Assembly (NCBI GenBank): GCA_963573315.1
Contig: OY752141.1
Span: 1,860,001 to 1,924,000, forward strand
Direction: 5' to 3'
Source: Entomortierella parvispora
Taxonomy: Eukaryota > Mortierellomycota > Mortierellomycetes > Mortierellales > Mortierellaceae
Length of the DNA: 64,000 bases
In this document: one piece after another, positions 11,394 through 23,643 of the stretch
How positions within the stretch are numbered: position 1 is the stretch's first letter
Layout of the letters: the number at the start of each line of letters is the position of its first letter
Program-made: the position numbers and the translations under genes
The notes under the pieces: generated by a model
What the model was told of the DNA's origin: nothing
Databases searched by the model: none
Seen by the model: the letters and a program-made list of their open reading frames with translations, nothing else

Positions 11394-13188
11394 ATGTCAC
11401 TAATGGACTCTCGAAAACTCCCGGCCATGCCGCGCGAGACGCTTTACAATGGCTTGGTGGCATGTCTCCTGTCGCTCTCCATCGGCTATGTGATCGGCTC
11501 ACCAAACATCCCCGAGGCTTCGATCCGTGGTAGTCCCGGCGGTGGCTGTGGTCCTGTCAAGTACACTATCCAAGGCGGGTTCCCTAACTGTCTCGAGTTT
11601 TCAGACCTCCTTTGGGTTAGTCTGGTTTCTTATTTTATTCTAGCAAAAGTATTGGTTTTTTGGTTTTATTTTTACTAACGCATTTTTTTTCTAGGGGTTT
11701 GCGATCGGATCGTTTTGTCTTGGTGCGTGCGCAGGCAGTCTTAGTGGCGCTTCAGTCCAGAGACGCCACGGTCGTGTGAGGACCATGGCCTTATCTGACT
11801 CGTTGTTCATCCTTGGCTCGCTCGTCATCTCGCTTTCGTATCATCAAGCCCAGTTTATTATTGGCCGAATGGTCCTCGGATTTGCCTGCGGACTGGCTGG
11901 TGTTGTTACCCCTAGTTATCTCAACGAGATCTCCACAGTCCGGGCCAGAGGAACATTGGGCACATTTCATCAGTTGTTCTTGGTGGTAGGTCTATTAATT
12001 TCAAACCTGGTTGGGCTGGCCTGGACCGAGCCACCGGGCTGGAGGCTCACGCTTGCAGTAAATGGTGTTCCTTCCTTGATCCACCTGATGCTGATCGGAA
12101 CCGTGCTCGAGAGTCCAAAATATCTTCTCGCGAGGGGTCATATTGAGCAAGGGAGGCGCGTGCTCCAAAAATTGAGGGGCTCCGAACTTGATGTGGATAT
12201 TGAGATGGAGTTTTCAGAGATGGCCAGAAGCGCGTCAGGGGGTGAGCAGACGACGGAGATGAAGGTGGTCGAGGCGCAAGAACAGTTGACCGGACCCTTG
12301 AGCTCGCAGATAGTGGACATTGGAGGCGAAAAACACGACAATACATCCAAAGCAACCACACTCCCTCCTGTTGTCGAGAGGGGGGATTCCTCATCTACCA
12401 TCGCCGTCGTTCCATCAACATCAACCCCTATCGCTGCAGCAGGATCACCGCCAAAAACAGATTTGCCAGGGAAGGACGATCCGCAGGCAGCGTACACGAT
12501 CATTACCCTCTTCCGATCCGAGTGCCGATCCTTGGCCCTTATTGGAATCACAATCCATTTTTTGCAACAGGCCTCAGGAATCAACGGTCTGGTTTACTAC
12601 TCGACCTCCTTTCTCTCGTCTGTCTTTGGGGATGGCGACAGCAGTTCCCGCTTGATCACCCTCGGGGTCTCTTGCTGCAACTTGATGTGCACAGTCTTGA
12701 GTGTCATCTTGATCAATCGACTGAACCGTCGGACCCTCTTGCTCCTCTCCTTTGGTGGCATCTCCCTCTCGGCTTTGCTCTTGGTCATTGGTGCCTATGC
12801 AAAAGTCGGCATCCTGGTCGTCGTCGCCGTCTTTCTCTACATTGCCACGTTCGCTATCGCCTTGGGTCCCATTCCCTGGATGCTTCTCTCTGAGATGTTG
12901 CCAACTTACGCCCTGGATTCCGCCTCAGCCGTCGCCACAGCCGTCAATTGGAGCACCAACTTTATCATTGGCCTTGTCTTCCCTACCTTGACCACAAGTA
13001 TGGGCAATGCCACATTTATCCTCTTTGGAGGATTCACCGTCCTAGGCTTCTTTTACGTCCTGCACTTTGTTCCCGAGACGCGGAACCAGTCCGTGGAGGC
13101 TGTCATGGCATCGAAGGGTATCTCGATGCGCGGTTCAAAAACCGCCGCCACCCATGAAGCTGCAACAGAAAATACTACTGCAGCATAG
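11394..13188 (+). CDS. MFS sugar transporter (hexose/GLUT-like)
   Basis: Imports a sugar, probably a hexose, across the plasma membrane. Two exons (11394-11615 and 11695-13188) join in phase to 571 aa; the 79-nt intron has a GTTAGT donor, a TACTAAC branch site and a CTAG acceptor. Family motifs are visible: RRHGR after the second membrane segment, GRMVLGFACGLAG leading to PSYLNEIS, ESPKYLL after segment six, QQASGINGLVYYS in segment seven, PIPWMLLSEMLP in segment ten and VPETRNQSVEAV at the C-terminal end. The cytoplasmic loop between segments six and seven is longer than usual (about 110 residues) and Ser/Thr rich, a possible site for regulation. The start ATG at 11394 is followed in frame by another at 11403; either could be used. 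The gene converges on RPA1 with a 214-bp gap. Confidence 0.93.
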
Positions 13189-13402
13189 GGTTGGTTACAA
13201 GCAACCCACCCATCTACTATCAACACCACTGTCATTAGACTATCCATACGCGAGTACCCCATTAGAATGGTGAATCCACAAGATATTTATTAGACCAAAT
13301 GCCGAATGCAGTGCAAAAATGAATTTTTTTTGTTGTTTTTGTTTGTTTTTCTTCCCGATCCGTTCTGGGAGGGGACGGTGTGTTTTTTTATCTTTCCGCT
13401 TT

Positions 13403-16400
13403 TTACGCGTCAATGGTCTCAGGCACCAAGGGCTGCATGACATCAAAGGCGCCCGTACCGCCCTCAACCACCTTACCCATGACCAGACGGGCCGAAGGTG
13501 ACTCCAGACCATCGTAATCACCGTGAAGAGTAGCCTGGGTCAAGAAGTGACAGGTACGCTCGAAAGACATCTTCAAGAAGGGGGAAGTCGAAGACTCAAT
13601 ACCCATACGGTTGAAGGGCTTGAATCCACTCTCGAAGGTCTAAATTATCAACAAAAGAAGATAGGAGATTGGTGAGTAAATTGATTCTCTGAGAAAGCGC
13701 ACATAAAAGTACCCGAACATGTTTGACGCTTACCATGTAGTCGGCAATCAAGGTCAAGTGACGACGGTCGACATCGATACCATAGGCACCGAAGACTCCA
13801 CTGATCTCCTGAATAATAGCCATACGAGCAGCTTCGACACCATACGTCCGCAAAATAGCTCCGATGTCGTTCGAGTAGATCGAGTTGACGTCAATCAAAT
13901 CGGCATAGTCCCAGATACCCTTCAAGTTCACACCCTCGGTGGCAACCTGGGGGGTACCCTTCTCATCCTCAGACATGAAGACGCGATCAATACCCTTGAT
14001 CTCGTGCAAGACACAGTTCGGTACTACAGCAGAGACCAAGTTGACCATCAACAACTTCTTGGTATCGGCGGGGAAGTGCATCTCAATCTCGCACCAAGCT
14101 CCCTCTTCGCTGTCGAAACTGTAGCTCTTCACATAGGGGCAAGCAGCGCAGATACGCTCCTCACGGTCCTTGCGGCTCTCCTCTGCAACCTTGCCACGCT
14201 TCTCGGCGCTCTTTTGTGCACGCGCAAGACGCTTACGCTTATCGGCCTCATCCTCGACCTCGTCCTCGCTATCATCACTGGCATCCGAGTCCACATCTGA
14301 TTCGGCATCCAATTCCTTCAAGGCCTTATCCGCAGACTTGATCACCTTCTCATCATCCGAGTCGGGCTCGTCATAGGAAGCCTGTTGCTTGTGCTGCTTC
14401 GAGATCTTGGTAGAGGTGGCATCACCATCACCGTCATCGCTCTCATCACCACCGGCATCATGACGAGACACCTCGGCCTCATCATCGCGTTCAGCATCGC
14501 CAGCAACGGTATCCTTAGCCTTGCTGGGCTTGCCAATCTCATCTGACTCGGCCTTGGACTTGCGGTGCACACGACGGAGATCACGCAAGATGGCAGTCTC
14601 GAGCTTCTTGACAAACTGGTTCTCAATCACTTCCTCCACCTCGTTCGAAGACACTCCGTACTCGGACTTGTATTCATCCTCACGGAAAAGGTTCAAGCGG
14701 ATGGCAAAGACCTTGTGGCGCTTCTGGTTCGTGGCAGCAGACTTGGAGATCAAGCGCTCTATGACCTGGACGTTATCAATGAGCTGGGCGAGTGTAAGAC
14801 GCGAGGTATCTTGGCAGAAAGACTGCAATTGGCTCTCAGTCACTCCCTTCTTGATGTTGAGAGTCATTGTGGGGGTCTTGAGCTTGGTCGAGGCTGTCAT
14901 GACAATCTCACGAAGACGGGGAATACCAAGAGTAACGTTCTTGGCTCCGAATCCGGCGAAATGGAAAGTGTTCAGCGTCATCTGGGTCGAGGGCTCACCA
15001 ACACCCTGGGCAGCCAAGAGACCAACCGCCTCACCGGGCTCGACGAGTGAGTTCATGTAACGAAGATACATCATAGCCTTGAACTTCTTCTTGTCCAAGC
15101 CCTTGTAACGTTCCGCCATCTTGGTTGCTGGGCTATCCGAAGACTGGATAACACCATCGGGGTTCTTCTCCACGTAGTCTGTCAGCTTCTTCTCGAAAGC
15201 CTCACTGACAGCTCCAACGTGGGAGCTGGGAGAGAACAGACTGAGGGTGGGGTCGTACTTTTGGGGCTTGCGAGCAACCTTCTTGTTGTAGCTTAGGGCC
15301 TCGGTCTGATCCAAGAGAGGAAGAACCTGAGCGGGTCTGTACTTGGCAATCAAGGCCAAAGAGTTCTCGGCACTGAACTTGAACTGGTTAATATGGGCTT
15401 GCTTGATAACATCCAAGGAGTCCTCACCATAGTGGAACTGGAGAATGGAGCCATCAGAGTCGCGGACAGTCTGGTCATAGCCGACCTTAAGACCCTCCAA
15501 ATGCTTGATCAAACATCTCTGCAAGTATCCGGAACGGGAGGTCTTGACGGCAGTATCAATCAAACCTTCTCTTCCAGCCATGCAATGGAAGTAGTATTCT
15601 TGGGGACGGATTCCAGTCAAGAAACGACCAGCAATGTATCCTCCAGCACGGGCAGATGAATCATAGGGAGCGAACGAAGGAAGGGACTTTCCTGAAACCA
15701 TGATGGGGACACGACGACCCTCCAATTCTTGCTGACCAAGGGCGCAGGAAATCTGGGTGACGTTGACATAGGATCCCTTAGCACCAGACACAGTCATGGT
15801 CTGCATGTTATTGTGGGGGAACTTCTTGAGCAATCCTCCAGGAATACAGGCGTTCTGGACCGAGGTCGTCAATTCGTTCACAGTCGACTTCATGGTAGCA
15901 TCCAAACCAGCCAACTGTTCGTCCGAGCGCAACACAGTCTCGAGCTTGCCCTTGAACTCCTTCTGGAGCTTCTTGCTGCCCTTCAACTGTTCAACGCTGC
16001 ATTCCATCTTGGCGTATTTGAGGGCGGCCACTGTACCAATCTCCTTGCCTCCGACCTGGAGGTCGCGGCGCCACTTGTCACCATCAGGCGTCAAACGCAA
16101 ATCATCCATACGACAGGTGAAGGCCCAACGCTGGGTCCATCTCGTAAAAAGACGACCAAAAATACTGAGCAACTTTCCGGCAATGTCACCTCCATAGATC
16201 TCGTAACAACTGTGAACAAGACCAAAGGACTTGGCTCCGAACTGAGCCTTGTCCAGGACACCGGTGATGTGAACACCATCCATGATCTGGACAACAGACT
16301 CCTCCTCACCACCCTTTCCAAAGTACTGGGCCTTGACCTGAGCGCCGGCAGTCATGTTAAGAGGAGGGCGACCAATGGTCAAATTGTGAAGAATAGCGGT

Positions 16401-19004
16401 GATGACATCCTTTCCAGTCCAAAGAGGGACGGGCTTCCAGATAGTAGGAGGGAGGGTCAAGATCTTTCCGTTTCCAGTGTTGTCGACCTCGGGACGGAGA
16501 GCTCCATACAGAAGATGTTGATACTCGTCACGAGTGAAGAAGGAACCACGAATGGTCATCCAGACTCCAGCAACGACGTGATCCTGAATCAAACCACGAA
16601 GGGGAGCACCGGAGGTGGGAACCAAGTACTGGGAATCAGTGTTGGCAATCAACTTGGCCTCAGCTCTGGCAATCTCGTTCTGGGGGAAATGGACGTTCAT
16701 CTCGTCACCATCGAAATCGGCGTTATAGGTGTTGCAGTTGGCATAGTGCATACGAATGGTTCGCTCTCCTGGAAGAATACGGGCCTTGTGAGCCATGATC
16801 GAGGGCTTGTGAAGAGTGGGCTGACGGTTCAGCAACAACAGATCGCCATTGCGAAGATGGCGGTAGACCTTCTTGTTGGAGGGCTGAGTACGAGTAGGGT
16901 AAGGCGAGGTGATCGAAGCGCCGCTGTGAGAATCCTGAGGAGTCAAGAGTTGGTTCGCAAGAGCGATTCTAGACTCCATAGAAAGGTTGGCAAGCGAGGA
17001 AAGAGCACCATCCTCGTGCTGCACATAGGCGGCACCGGGCCACTTTGTGGGTCCATTGATGACAGCGCGTCTCATCTCCTTGACGTTGTAGTGAGTAACG
17101 GGCTCGGGATAGGTGAGCTTGGTAGCGAAGACGGGAGGGATACCAATCTCATTTGTCTCAATGTTGACATCGGGCGAAATAACGGAACGAGCAGCATAGT
17201 TGACACGCTTGCCCATCATATGCTTACGGAATAGACCTTCCTTCTTCTCCAAACCCTGACGGATACCAGCTGGGGGCAACTTGCCTCCACGCATGATGGT
17301 GGGGTTCTTTGTGGAATCGATCAGCGAGTTCACATCGTGCTGGAGCTGAATCCAGCTGTCAATGAGGTACTTGAAGGAGTTGTGTCTCTCGTTCTGCAGG
17401 GTCTTCTCGTCGGCCTTGTTGTTAGAGGTCAAGTCGCGAATGCGTTCGCAAGTGTTGAGAATCTTGCCCAAATGCTCGTTCTGGGGGTTTTCGAAAAGCT
17501 TATCACCCATGACCGAGGCAGGACGGAAACGAGTGGGAGCGACTGGCAAGATCTCGAGGAAAAAGATGTCAGCGTGGACGACCTTGGAGACCTTCTGCTG
17601 CATCTTGGGACCATTGCTGCGGTACAAAAGAGCGCACATCTGTTGCTCGGCTTCAAAGAGACGGCGGAGGGTGTTGCGGATATGAAGAGGAGTGAGATAT
17701 TTGTTGTTATCCTTGAGCTCCATGGCGTCCTCATCATCACTGTCCACAATGTTCCTTGACTTCTTTGTCTTTGTGCTCTTGGCAACGGCCTTCTTGCCCT
17801 TCTTGCCCTTCTTGGAGGTATCCTCATCAGAGGCAGAGGACATGTTAGCATCGTCATCCTCATCCTCTTCCTCATCCTCAGTGTGCTCGGAGGACTCCGA
17901 GTCGCTGGGTGCAGCGGCTTTCTTGATAGGCGTAGCCAGAACGTTGGTCTGGGTACGTCCCTGTGCTGTGTTGTACATGAGCTGCTTCTTTGTCAAAGGC
18001 TTTTCGAAGATCTTTGCATAGCCATCCTTACGGAAGGTGGGCGAGTGGCTACGAAGATAACGCATTGATATTAGGACACTAATCATGGGATTCTGCTTTG
18101 TCTTGGAGTACTTTTCTCTTTCACTGTCACAATCCAACATACCTGGAGCAGTTTTCGCACTTCTTCTTGGCAGTGGCGCGGCGATAGAAATCGGCAATAA
18201 TGCGCTTACGCTCATCGTTGACCACTGTGGTCTTGTAATCCTCGGCTCCGTGCACATCCTCTTCGAGGCAGCGCTTAACAAAGTTGTCGAGTTTGCTGAT
18301 GTATTCATCTTCGCCCAAAATCTCTTCCTCGCCATCGATGTCCATGTCATCGTCATTTCCACGCTTGTTCTTCTTTCCAACAACTGGAATGTTGTCGATC
18401 TCTTTTGATTGCAAGAAGCGTCCTCTGTTCAACAAACGGAGCTTGGAAATGAAACGGTGGGTCTAAAGCATAGCAATTCCAGTAAAAAATGGTAAGTATA
18501 AGGAGATGACTTTCAATCTGTCGCGCAAAAAAAACTGATATGGTTCATACCTCACTCTTGGACATTCTGAATTGGTGACAGAACAAGCACGAAGCGCGGA
18601 GCATCTGGTACATCTGAGGAAAGAACATGGGGTTGTATACAGGGCAGGGAAGCTCAATATGACCGAAATGTCCTGGGCAGGAGAAGTGATCCAAGGAGCA
18701 GGTTGCGCACCTAAATATTTCGTCGCGAGCGTATATCGTTAGAGACAGAGTACTTTTGCCAACTCCTCGTTCGATCATAGATACAAAGTAGGCGAAATAG
18801 AGAGGTAGGGAACTCTTACACATGGTGCTTCGAGAAAGGACCGAGAGCGGGATCATAGAGACCGCCTTTGGTAGGATGGTTCAAGTTGTCAAAGAGGACA
18901 GGGTTGACAACCTGCTTGACGGAAATCTGCTTAATCTCGTCCGCATCGTAGAACGAGAAGGCGACCGAGGTGATCTCGGTTCCGTTTGGCCGTGCAATAT
19001 TCAT
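13403..19004 (-). CDS. RPA190: RNA polymerase I largest subunit (A190/RPA1)
   Basis: Catalytic subunit that, with the second largest subunit, transcribes the rRNA precursor in the nucleolus. Five exons join in phase: 19004-18820, 18710-18551, 18462-18143, 18048-13734 and 13639-13403, giving 1,738 aa, close to the roughly 1,660 of yeast. The N-terminal clamp has the zinc ligands CATC and [17 protein letters not shown] and a second pair CLFC/CENC. The catalytic Mg2+ motif NADFDGD lies near residue 660. The bridge-helix/trigger-loop region [18 protein letters not shown] lies near residue 1235. Two long acidic low-complexity inserts are present, after the clamp (near residue 270) and before the last jaw/cleft segment, as is usual for Pol I. 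The start at 19004 gives an N-terminus directly followed by typical family sequence. Long open frames on the opposite strand are shadows of its codon bias. Confidence 0.96.
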
Positions 19005-19343
19005 GTCCTGATCAAGGGGAATGTGTTAATCGCAAGGCGAAATTGGAATGAATGGAGCGCTGGCCTCGAAGGGTGAAGACAAGGTAGCACAAAGTGAAAG
19101 GGACAGGTTGGGCTTGGAAGAGGTGAGGTGAGGTGAGTGAATGGAAGGAAGAGGGAGGGAGTATGCGGAGCGGTCCTGTCTTTTCCTGAGGTCGATGCTT
19201 GTCCCAAGGAGTCGATCAGTGAAGGAGGTAAGGAATGCAACGGCGTTTTCTTTTTTTTTTTTTTCTGCCTTCGTGTACCAGACAAGAAATGGGTGTTTAT
19301 TTTTGGGTGGCTTGGAAAGAGACAGTCACTCAATGCCACCAGC

Positions 19344-20488
19344 TCAATGCCTTCCTTTACCCTTCTTCTTCTTTCCACCGCCTCCACCTCCCCCTGACTT
19401 CTTTCCTGGTGCCTTCTTCTTCTTCACGCCCTCACGTTGCACCGACTTGATCTCCTTCTCCGTAAGCACCAGTGTTCCGTTCTTGAATCGGCCCATGGAG
19501 GTCTTCAGCCCACGGTCGCTTCTGGATCTCTCCTTCTTCTTTCCCCCTGCTGCTGCGAATGTGTGCTTGATACTCTTGTGATATGTTCCATTGTTCTTGG
19601 CCTGAAAAATAAAAAGTAATCAAATGATGCTATTAGAAAACAATACAAGTGGTAAAATAACACATTGTAATAGTTCTGTAAACGTACCTCCTCCAACTCC
19701 TTGACATCTCTCTCGCGTTGCTTGGCCATCATGCCCATGCTCATCTGGAATGGAACCTTCAGTTTTTCTTTTTTCTGTAAACAGGAAATTTGGAAAATGT
19801 GTTAATTCAATGATCAAAAGATATATAAAACCACAACTTCTTCTCCTCCACACTGAGAATTATCTACCTGGATTCCAAGACTGACAAGCTGGTCGCGCTG
19901 GTGCCTCCGGCGGTCGGCACCATCAAGCTGATCGGCGGCAAACTGCTCCAGTAACCGACTCGACTTGATCAAAGTGTGCAGCTCTGCATCATTCTTCTTG
20001 TGCTCCAGTTCTTCCGCCTTTTCCTCCGCCGTCAAAGGATTCTCCATTGGCGCCGGTGCCTCATCCAGTTTTGAGATCTTTGAAGACATAAACTTTTTAA
20101 AGCTGAAGTCGGTACTCGAGCTGCCTGCAGATTTGTTGCCGACCTTGGACGCGTCAAAGACTACAACCTCGGGTCCTGTTCTCGGTTTTGATACAATGGG
20201 TGACGATGAAGACTTTTTGATCTTTTTTGAGGGTGTAGCCGCTGCCGATGATAATGAGGAAGGCGCCGAGATGAGGGAGAGAAAATCAAGGTCATGTTCG
20301 GGGACCGCAGCAGACGAGAGGTCAGAAGACGTTGCCTTCCGCTTCTTTGAGTCTACAGTCACAGCCGAGGAGGAGGCTGTTGTCGAGTTCTTTGGTTTAA
20401 TGATTGTGCTGACAAGCTTACGCTTCTTGATGGGAGCAGGTGCAGCCATGGCGCGTGCCTTGGCCTTGCTGTCGAGAACTCGTTCCAT
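19344..20488 (-). CDS. Faf1/C1orf131-like small-subunit (40S) biogenesis protein
   Basis: Probable nucleolar factor of the small-subunit processome, needed for pre-18S rRNA processing in yeast (Faf1) and matching human C1orf131. Three exons (20488-19868, 19774-19688, 19601-19344) join in phase to 321 aa, near the 346 of yeast Faf1. The N-terminal half is Ser/Lys rich with basic, NLS-like stretches. The C-terminal part has the family pattern: AKNNGTYHKSIKHTF, then GRFKNGTLVLTEKEI, and a highly basic Gly/Lys tail. It lies 340 bp downstream of the Pol I subunit start on the same strand, so two rRNA-production genes sit side by side. The assignment rests on the C-terminal motif; the N-terminal half is not diagnostic. 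Confidence 0.8.
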
Positions 20489-20802
20489 TATGTTGGTTGT
20501 AAGCTGCTGTTGAAAGATGAACGAGAGCAGAAGGTGTTCCGATGGTATTCAGTGTTGATGGCGAACTAGGGAAGGCGTTGTGCAAGAACGATACGATGAT
20601 GAGGTTGTTCTTCCTGAATGGCTTGTTGTCTGTCAATGGACCTGTGCGTTGTGAAGACCATGCTTTTTTCTTTTTTTTTTCGTCTGTGTTTATCTGCTAA
20701 GCCACAATCGCAGCTTCGCCCGATTCACGTGATTTTTAAAGGCAACGGGCACATGCATGCAAACTGCACGACCTTTCGACATTCCCCACTTGTTCATCAC
20801 CA
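20489..20802. promoter_or_regulatory. Divergent intergenic promoter region
   Basis: 314 bp between the starts of the Faf1-like gene (minus) and the AIM19-like gene (plus). It must hold both promoters. A T-rich run lies at 20668-20690. No specific factor site could be assigned with confidence. Confidence 0.5.
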
Positions 20803-21564
20803 ATGTCCGCACCTACTTCCTCCGTGGCCGAGTATCAGCGCTCGACCCTCCACAGGCTCGCTGCCTCCCCATACCCGGAATGGTCCCTCTCAGCCCTATG
20901 TAAGTCTATTCCTTAGCCCGAGAAGACTCTTTCTCAACTCCTCTTTCTCCAGGGCGGGTCAAGGAAACTGAAGCCATTATAACGTGGCCGAGACTAAGTA
21001 TCCCATCCGCATCAACTTAACCACGGACAATTCTATTGCTTTAATTGTGTGCTTGCTTCCTAGGCGCGGCCTCGGTCCCCGTAGCTGCGCGTCTTAGCCC
21101 AGCAATGCCTCACTTTGGAATGCTGATGGGGTTCTCAGCAATCTTTGCTGGTTCAGGGTAATTCTCAAAGCTAGCTACCCATGAGAGGCGCGTTTTCTGG
21201 GTAACTGTTACTGATCAAAGGCCGTTTTACAATCTCTTTTAGTTATATGAAGCATGTTGGCGACCCTGAAAACGGATCGGGAACGACAGCAGGTATGTTA
21301 CATCTTATAGTTTTCTTTTCATGCGAGAGGAGCTTGGGCATGGTGCACTCGCAAATGTACCGCCCACCCCAGTTGGAGATAATATTAATACTATATTTAA
21401 TGTTATATTTGAATGGTGTAGCTTGGTGCATGACATACCTGTTCTTGAATCTCAGGAGAACAATTCGCCAACCAAAGCCTGTCCCTTCGCTGTTGGTAGC
21501 AGGAGTGATGACCAACTTGGTGATTTCCGGTCGCAAGACGATCGAAGTTGAGTTTGGTGTATAA
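20803..21564 (+). CDS. AIM19: AIM19-family mitochondrial membrane protein
   Basis: Small fungal mitochondrial protein of the 'altered inheritance of mitochondria 19' family, of unknown biochemical role. Four short exons join in phase: 20803-20899, 21064-21157, 21243-21292 (only 50 nt) and 21422-21564, giving 127 aa (yeast Aim19 is about 157). The family pattern is clear: a SPYP segment near the N-terminus, a hydrophobic segment around LMGFSAIFAGSGYM, then GDPENGSG followed by a second hydrophobic stretch TAAWCMTYLFLN and a third near the C-terminus. Donors are GTAAGT, GTAATT and GTATGT. It is divergent from the Faf1-like gene. Confidence 0.85.
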
Positions 21565-21616
21565 CGTCATGGAATAAAAAAAGAGTTACGCTGGCTTGTA
21601 ATGTAGGCACATTGTC

Positions 21617-22056
21617 TTGTCAGCCTTCAAGAAGGATAACCCCGTAGATGGTCGAACTCTGGCTGCAGGTCATGTACAGCACTCTGGCCTTGTGCAGACG
21701 TCAAAAAAAGGATTTAACGACCAACACTGTCCATTCGTTTGGCATTCCCATTTCAGTCCACGCCCTTCTGCCAACAACTTTTCCGGCATGATCTTACCCT
21801 ACATGTCTGCTATGATGACGGCTTGAGAGTTGTTGTTCCTTGTTGGTATCCCTCCTAGATTCGTCTACGCTGGCGATGTCGAGATCTTCCTACCTTTAAT
21901 TATAGAGTTGTTCGCCGTGCAAAAGAGGACGGCGTTGCGTGTGAAGTGAAATACTATTTATGGTTCCAGATCGACCCTATCTCGACTGTGGAGGATCGCA
22001 AAGAGGCCATGGAGTCCATGGCTCTGTACCTGGGCAAGGCCCACAAAGGGCGATAA
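21617..22056 (+). pseudogene. Possible alpha/beta-hydrolase relic
   Basis: Fragments only. Near 21860-21890 the plus strand reads FVYAGDVEIFL, and 21900-22056 reads VVRRAKEDGVACEVKYYLW, then a C-terminal helix and a stop at 22056. The order 'aGD.E ... A..DGV...+..Y' resembles the C-terminal part of hormone-sensitive-lipase-type alpha/beta hydrolases, but the two parts lie in different frames and no catalytic Ser or nucleophile elbow was found. This could be a decayed gene; it could also be chance. The minus-strand frame at 22058-22417 is not supported by any family signal. Confidence 0.3.
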
Positions 22057-22689
22057 ACTAGATATCTGTTATACATGGTTGTTCTTTGAGATCAGTGTGT
22101 GCTGCAAGCATGTGGGGAAGAAGAAAGGTAATAGCGCACAGACAATCAGAGCGAAACAGGCTGACGGTCTCCGTTGAATCTTTGCATTGGCGACAACGAC
22201 CACAGCTCAATGGGACAATGTCTGAACAAAAGTAGCCAAAGCGCTCCTCACTCTCGGGAATAACAATGTGGGATATAATAACGTGGAGATGGACACACAT
22301 ATCAGATGTCACGATCTCTTGTTTTTGCTTTTTTTTGTATTGAGAAGAATAAATAATAAAAGAGAGAGGGGGGCCAGTCCCCGGCCCCTCGGCGATCTTG
22401 ATAACCTCCAGTCGCATGCCTCATACGCCAGACCGCTTAAAACTGCAGGAGCCATCAGAAGAATCCCAGGGGCAATGCCCCTGGTGAGGGGTGGTACATG
22501 TGTAGTGGGAGGGTGGTGAAGATCAGGGATAGGAGAAGGAAAGTAGGGGAGAAGACGGTAGAAGAGGGAAGAAGAGGGAGGGGGATGGAGCCAGATTTTC
22601 CTGTGGTGGGGTCGCGTCCAAGCTCCGCAATTTTTGAGCCGTCGTTGTCACAATGAAGAGATTCAAGCCTCGATCTTCAGCAGTAGGCG

Positions 22690-22900
22690 CGCCTCCGGCT
22701 CAGCTCGGTCTGGCGCATTCACGCGCAGAGGCCTCGCTGGCTTTGGAGAAAGGCGCGGGACCCTGGTTCGGGCTGGCGCCCTCATGCGCAAGACAGCATC
22801 AAGACAGCTGGGGGAATTAGGGGGGGCTGCCTCCGAACTTCGGAGGCTTTCGCACGGCCCTCAAGCGCCATCATTGGTCGCGCTTCGCGCTCCCAAAAAT
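22690..22900 (+). repeat. GC-rich hairpin repeat, copy 1
   Basis: About 210 bp, much richer in GC than its surroundings. It contains several short perfect palindromes, for example CCTCCGAACTTCGGAGG near 22835 and GCGCTTCGCGC near 22880, and ends in CTCCCAAAA. A clearly related copy in the same orientation lies at 25545-25767. It does not encode a protein I can support. Confidence 0.75.
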
Positions 22901-22921
22901 TTACGCTTGGCCCCTGCGCTT

Positions 22922-23444
22922 TTAATACAGTAGGATAAAGTCCATGGCGAAAAGCGACCAAGAAGGAGAGTTCGGGTCCACTGGGTTTGTCCTGTAACTG
23001 GGCATACATCTAGTAGTCAAGCCATTTGAGGGTTTGACCGGCATGGTACTGAACATCGCGGAGTTGTGAATCTCACAGCTTTTGGTCATCTGGAGAGTGA
23101 TGCCCTCTGGAACTGGCGGAGGGGAGTAATCCACGCCCAACATAGGGTGACTGGAAGCGGCCACTGCTTTCTTCTCATCTTGTCATCTTGAGAAAGGGGA
23201 GAAAGAAAAAAGACTCGAGGAAGGTGCATTTGAGGACACCATCGTCACCTATGAAGTAAGTCCCAGCCTCTAGGAGCTGCTGGGAGGGGGAACAGGCAAA
23301 GAAGTCATTTTGGCGAATGAGGGTTGGATCAGAAGTTCGCAGGGAACGCAGGACCGTGACCTCTTGTGTGAGGGAGTCCACCTGCTCAACCAACCCGGCC
23401 ATCATCGAACCAAGGTCGGTTTGGGAAGAAAAAGCATTGTTCAT
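22922..23444 (-). CDS. Hypothetical protein, two exons
   Basis: No family recognised. Exons 23444-23249 and 23178-22922 join in phase across a 70-nt intron with a strong polypyrimidine stretch before the acceptor, giving 150 aa. The first exon encodes a likely coiled segment (LVEQVDSLTQEVTVLRSLR) and the second a Pro/Ser/Met-rich tail (GVDYSPPPVPEGITLQMTK). The stop lies 22 bp from the GC-hairpin repeat. It could be a lineage-specific gene or a piece of a mobile element. Splicing is inferred only from phase and sequence. Confidence 0.35.
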
Positions 23445-23527
23445 AAGGGGTGTTTAGTAGGAATGAATGCCGAGAAACTCGCGGAAAAGTTCCAGCGAAA
23501 AGATGTGAGGAATTGAAAAAAGACTTT

Positions 23528-23529
<2 letters not shown>

Positions 23530-23559
<30 letters not shown>
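23530..23559 (+). repeat. Homopolymer run of 30 T
   Basis: Thirty consecutive T on the plus strand (poly-A on the minus strand), between the two small minus-strand candidate genes. The length could be unreliable in an assembly. Confidence 0.9.
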
Positions 23560-23560
<1 letters not shown>

Positions 23561-23643
23561 GTGGGGGGAAGGGTATGGGACGAAGATAGCTTGTAGTCTT
23601 GATTCAATGGTAACGTGGCCGACTCGGTCCATGTTCGCTCGAG

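Noticed and set aside
15729-17234. 501-codon open frame on the plus strand inside the Pol I subunit gene
   Set aside because: It is antisense to a strongly conserved coding exon with biased codons; its product shows no family features and no start context.
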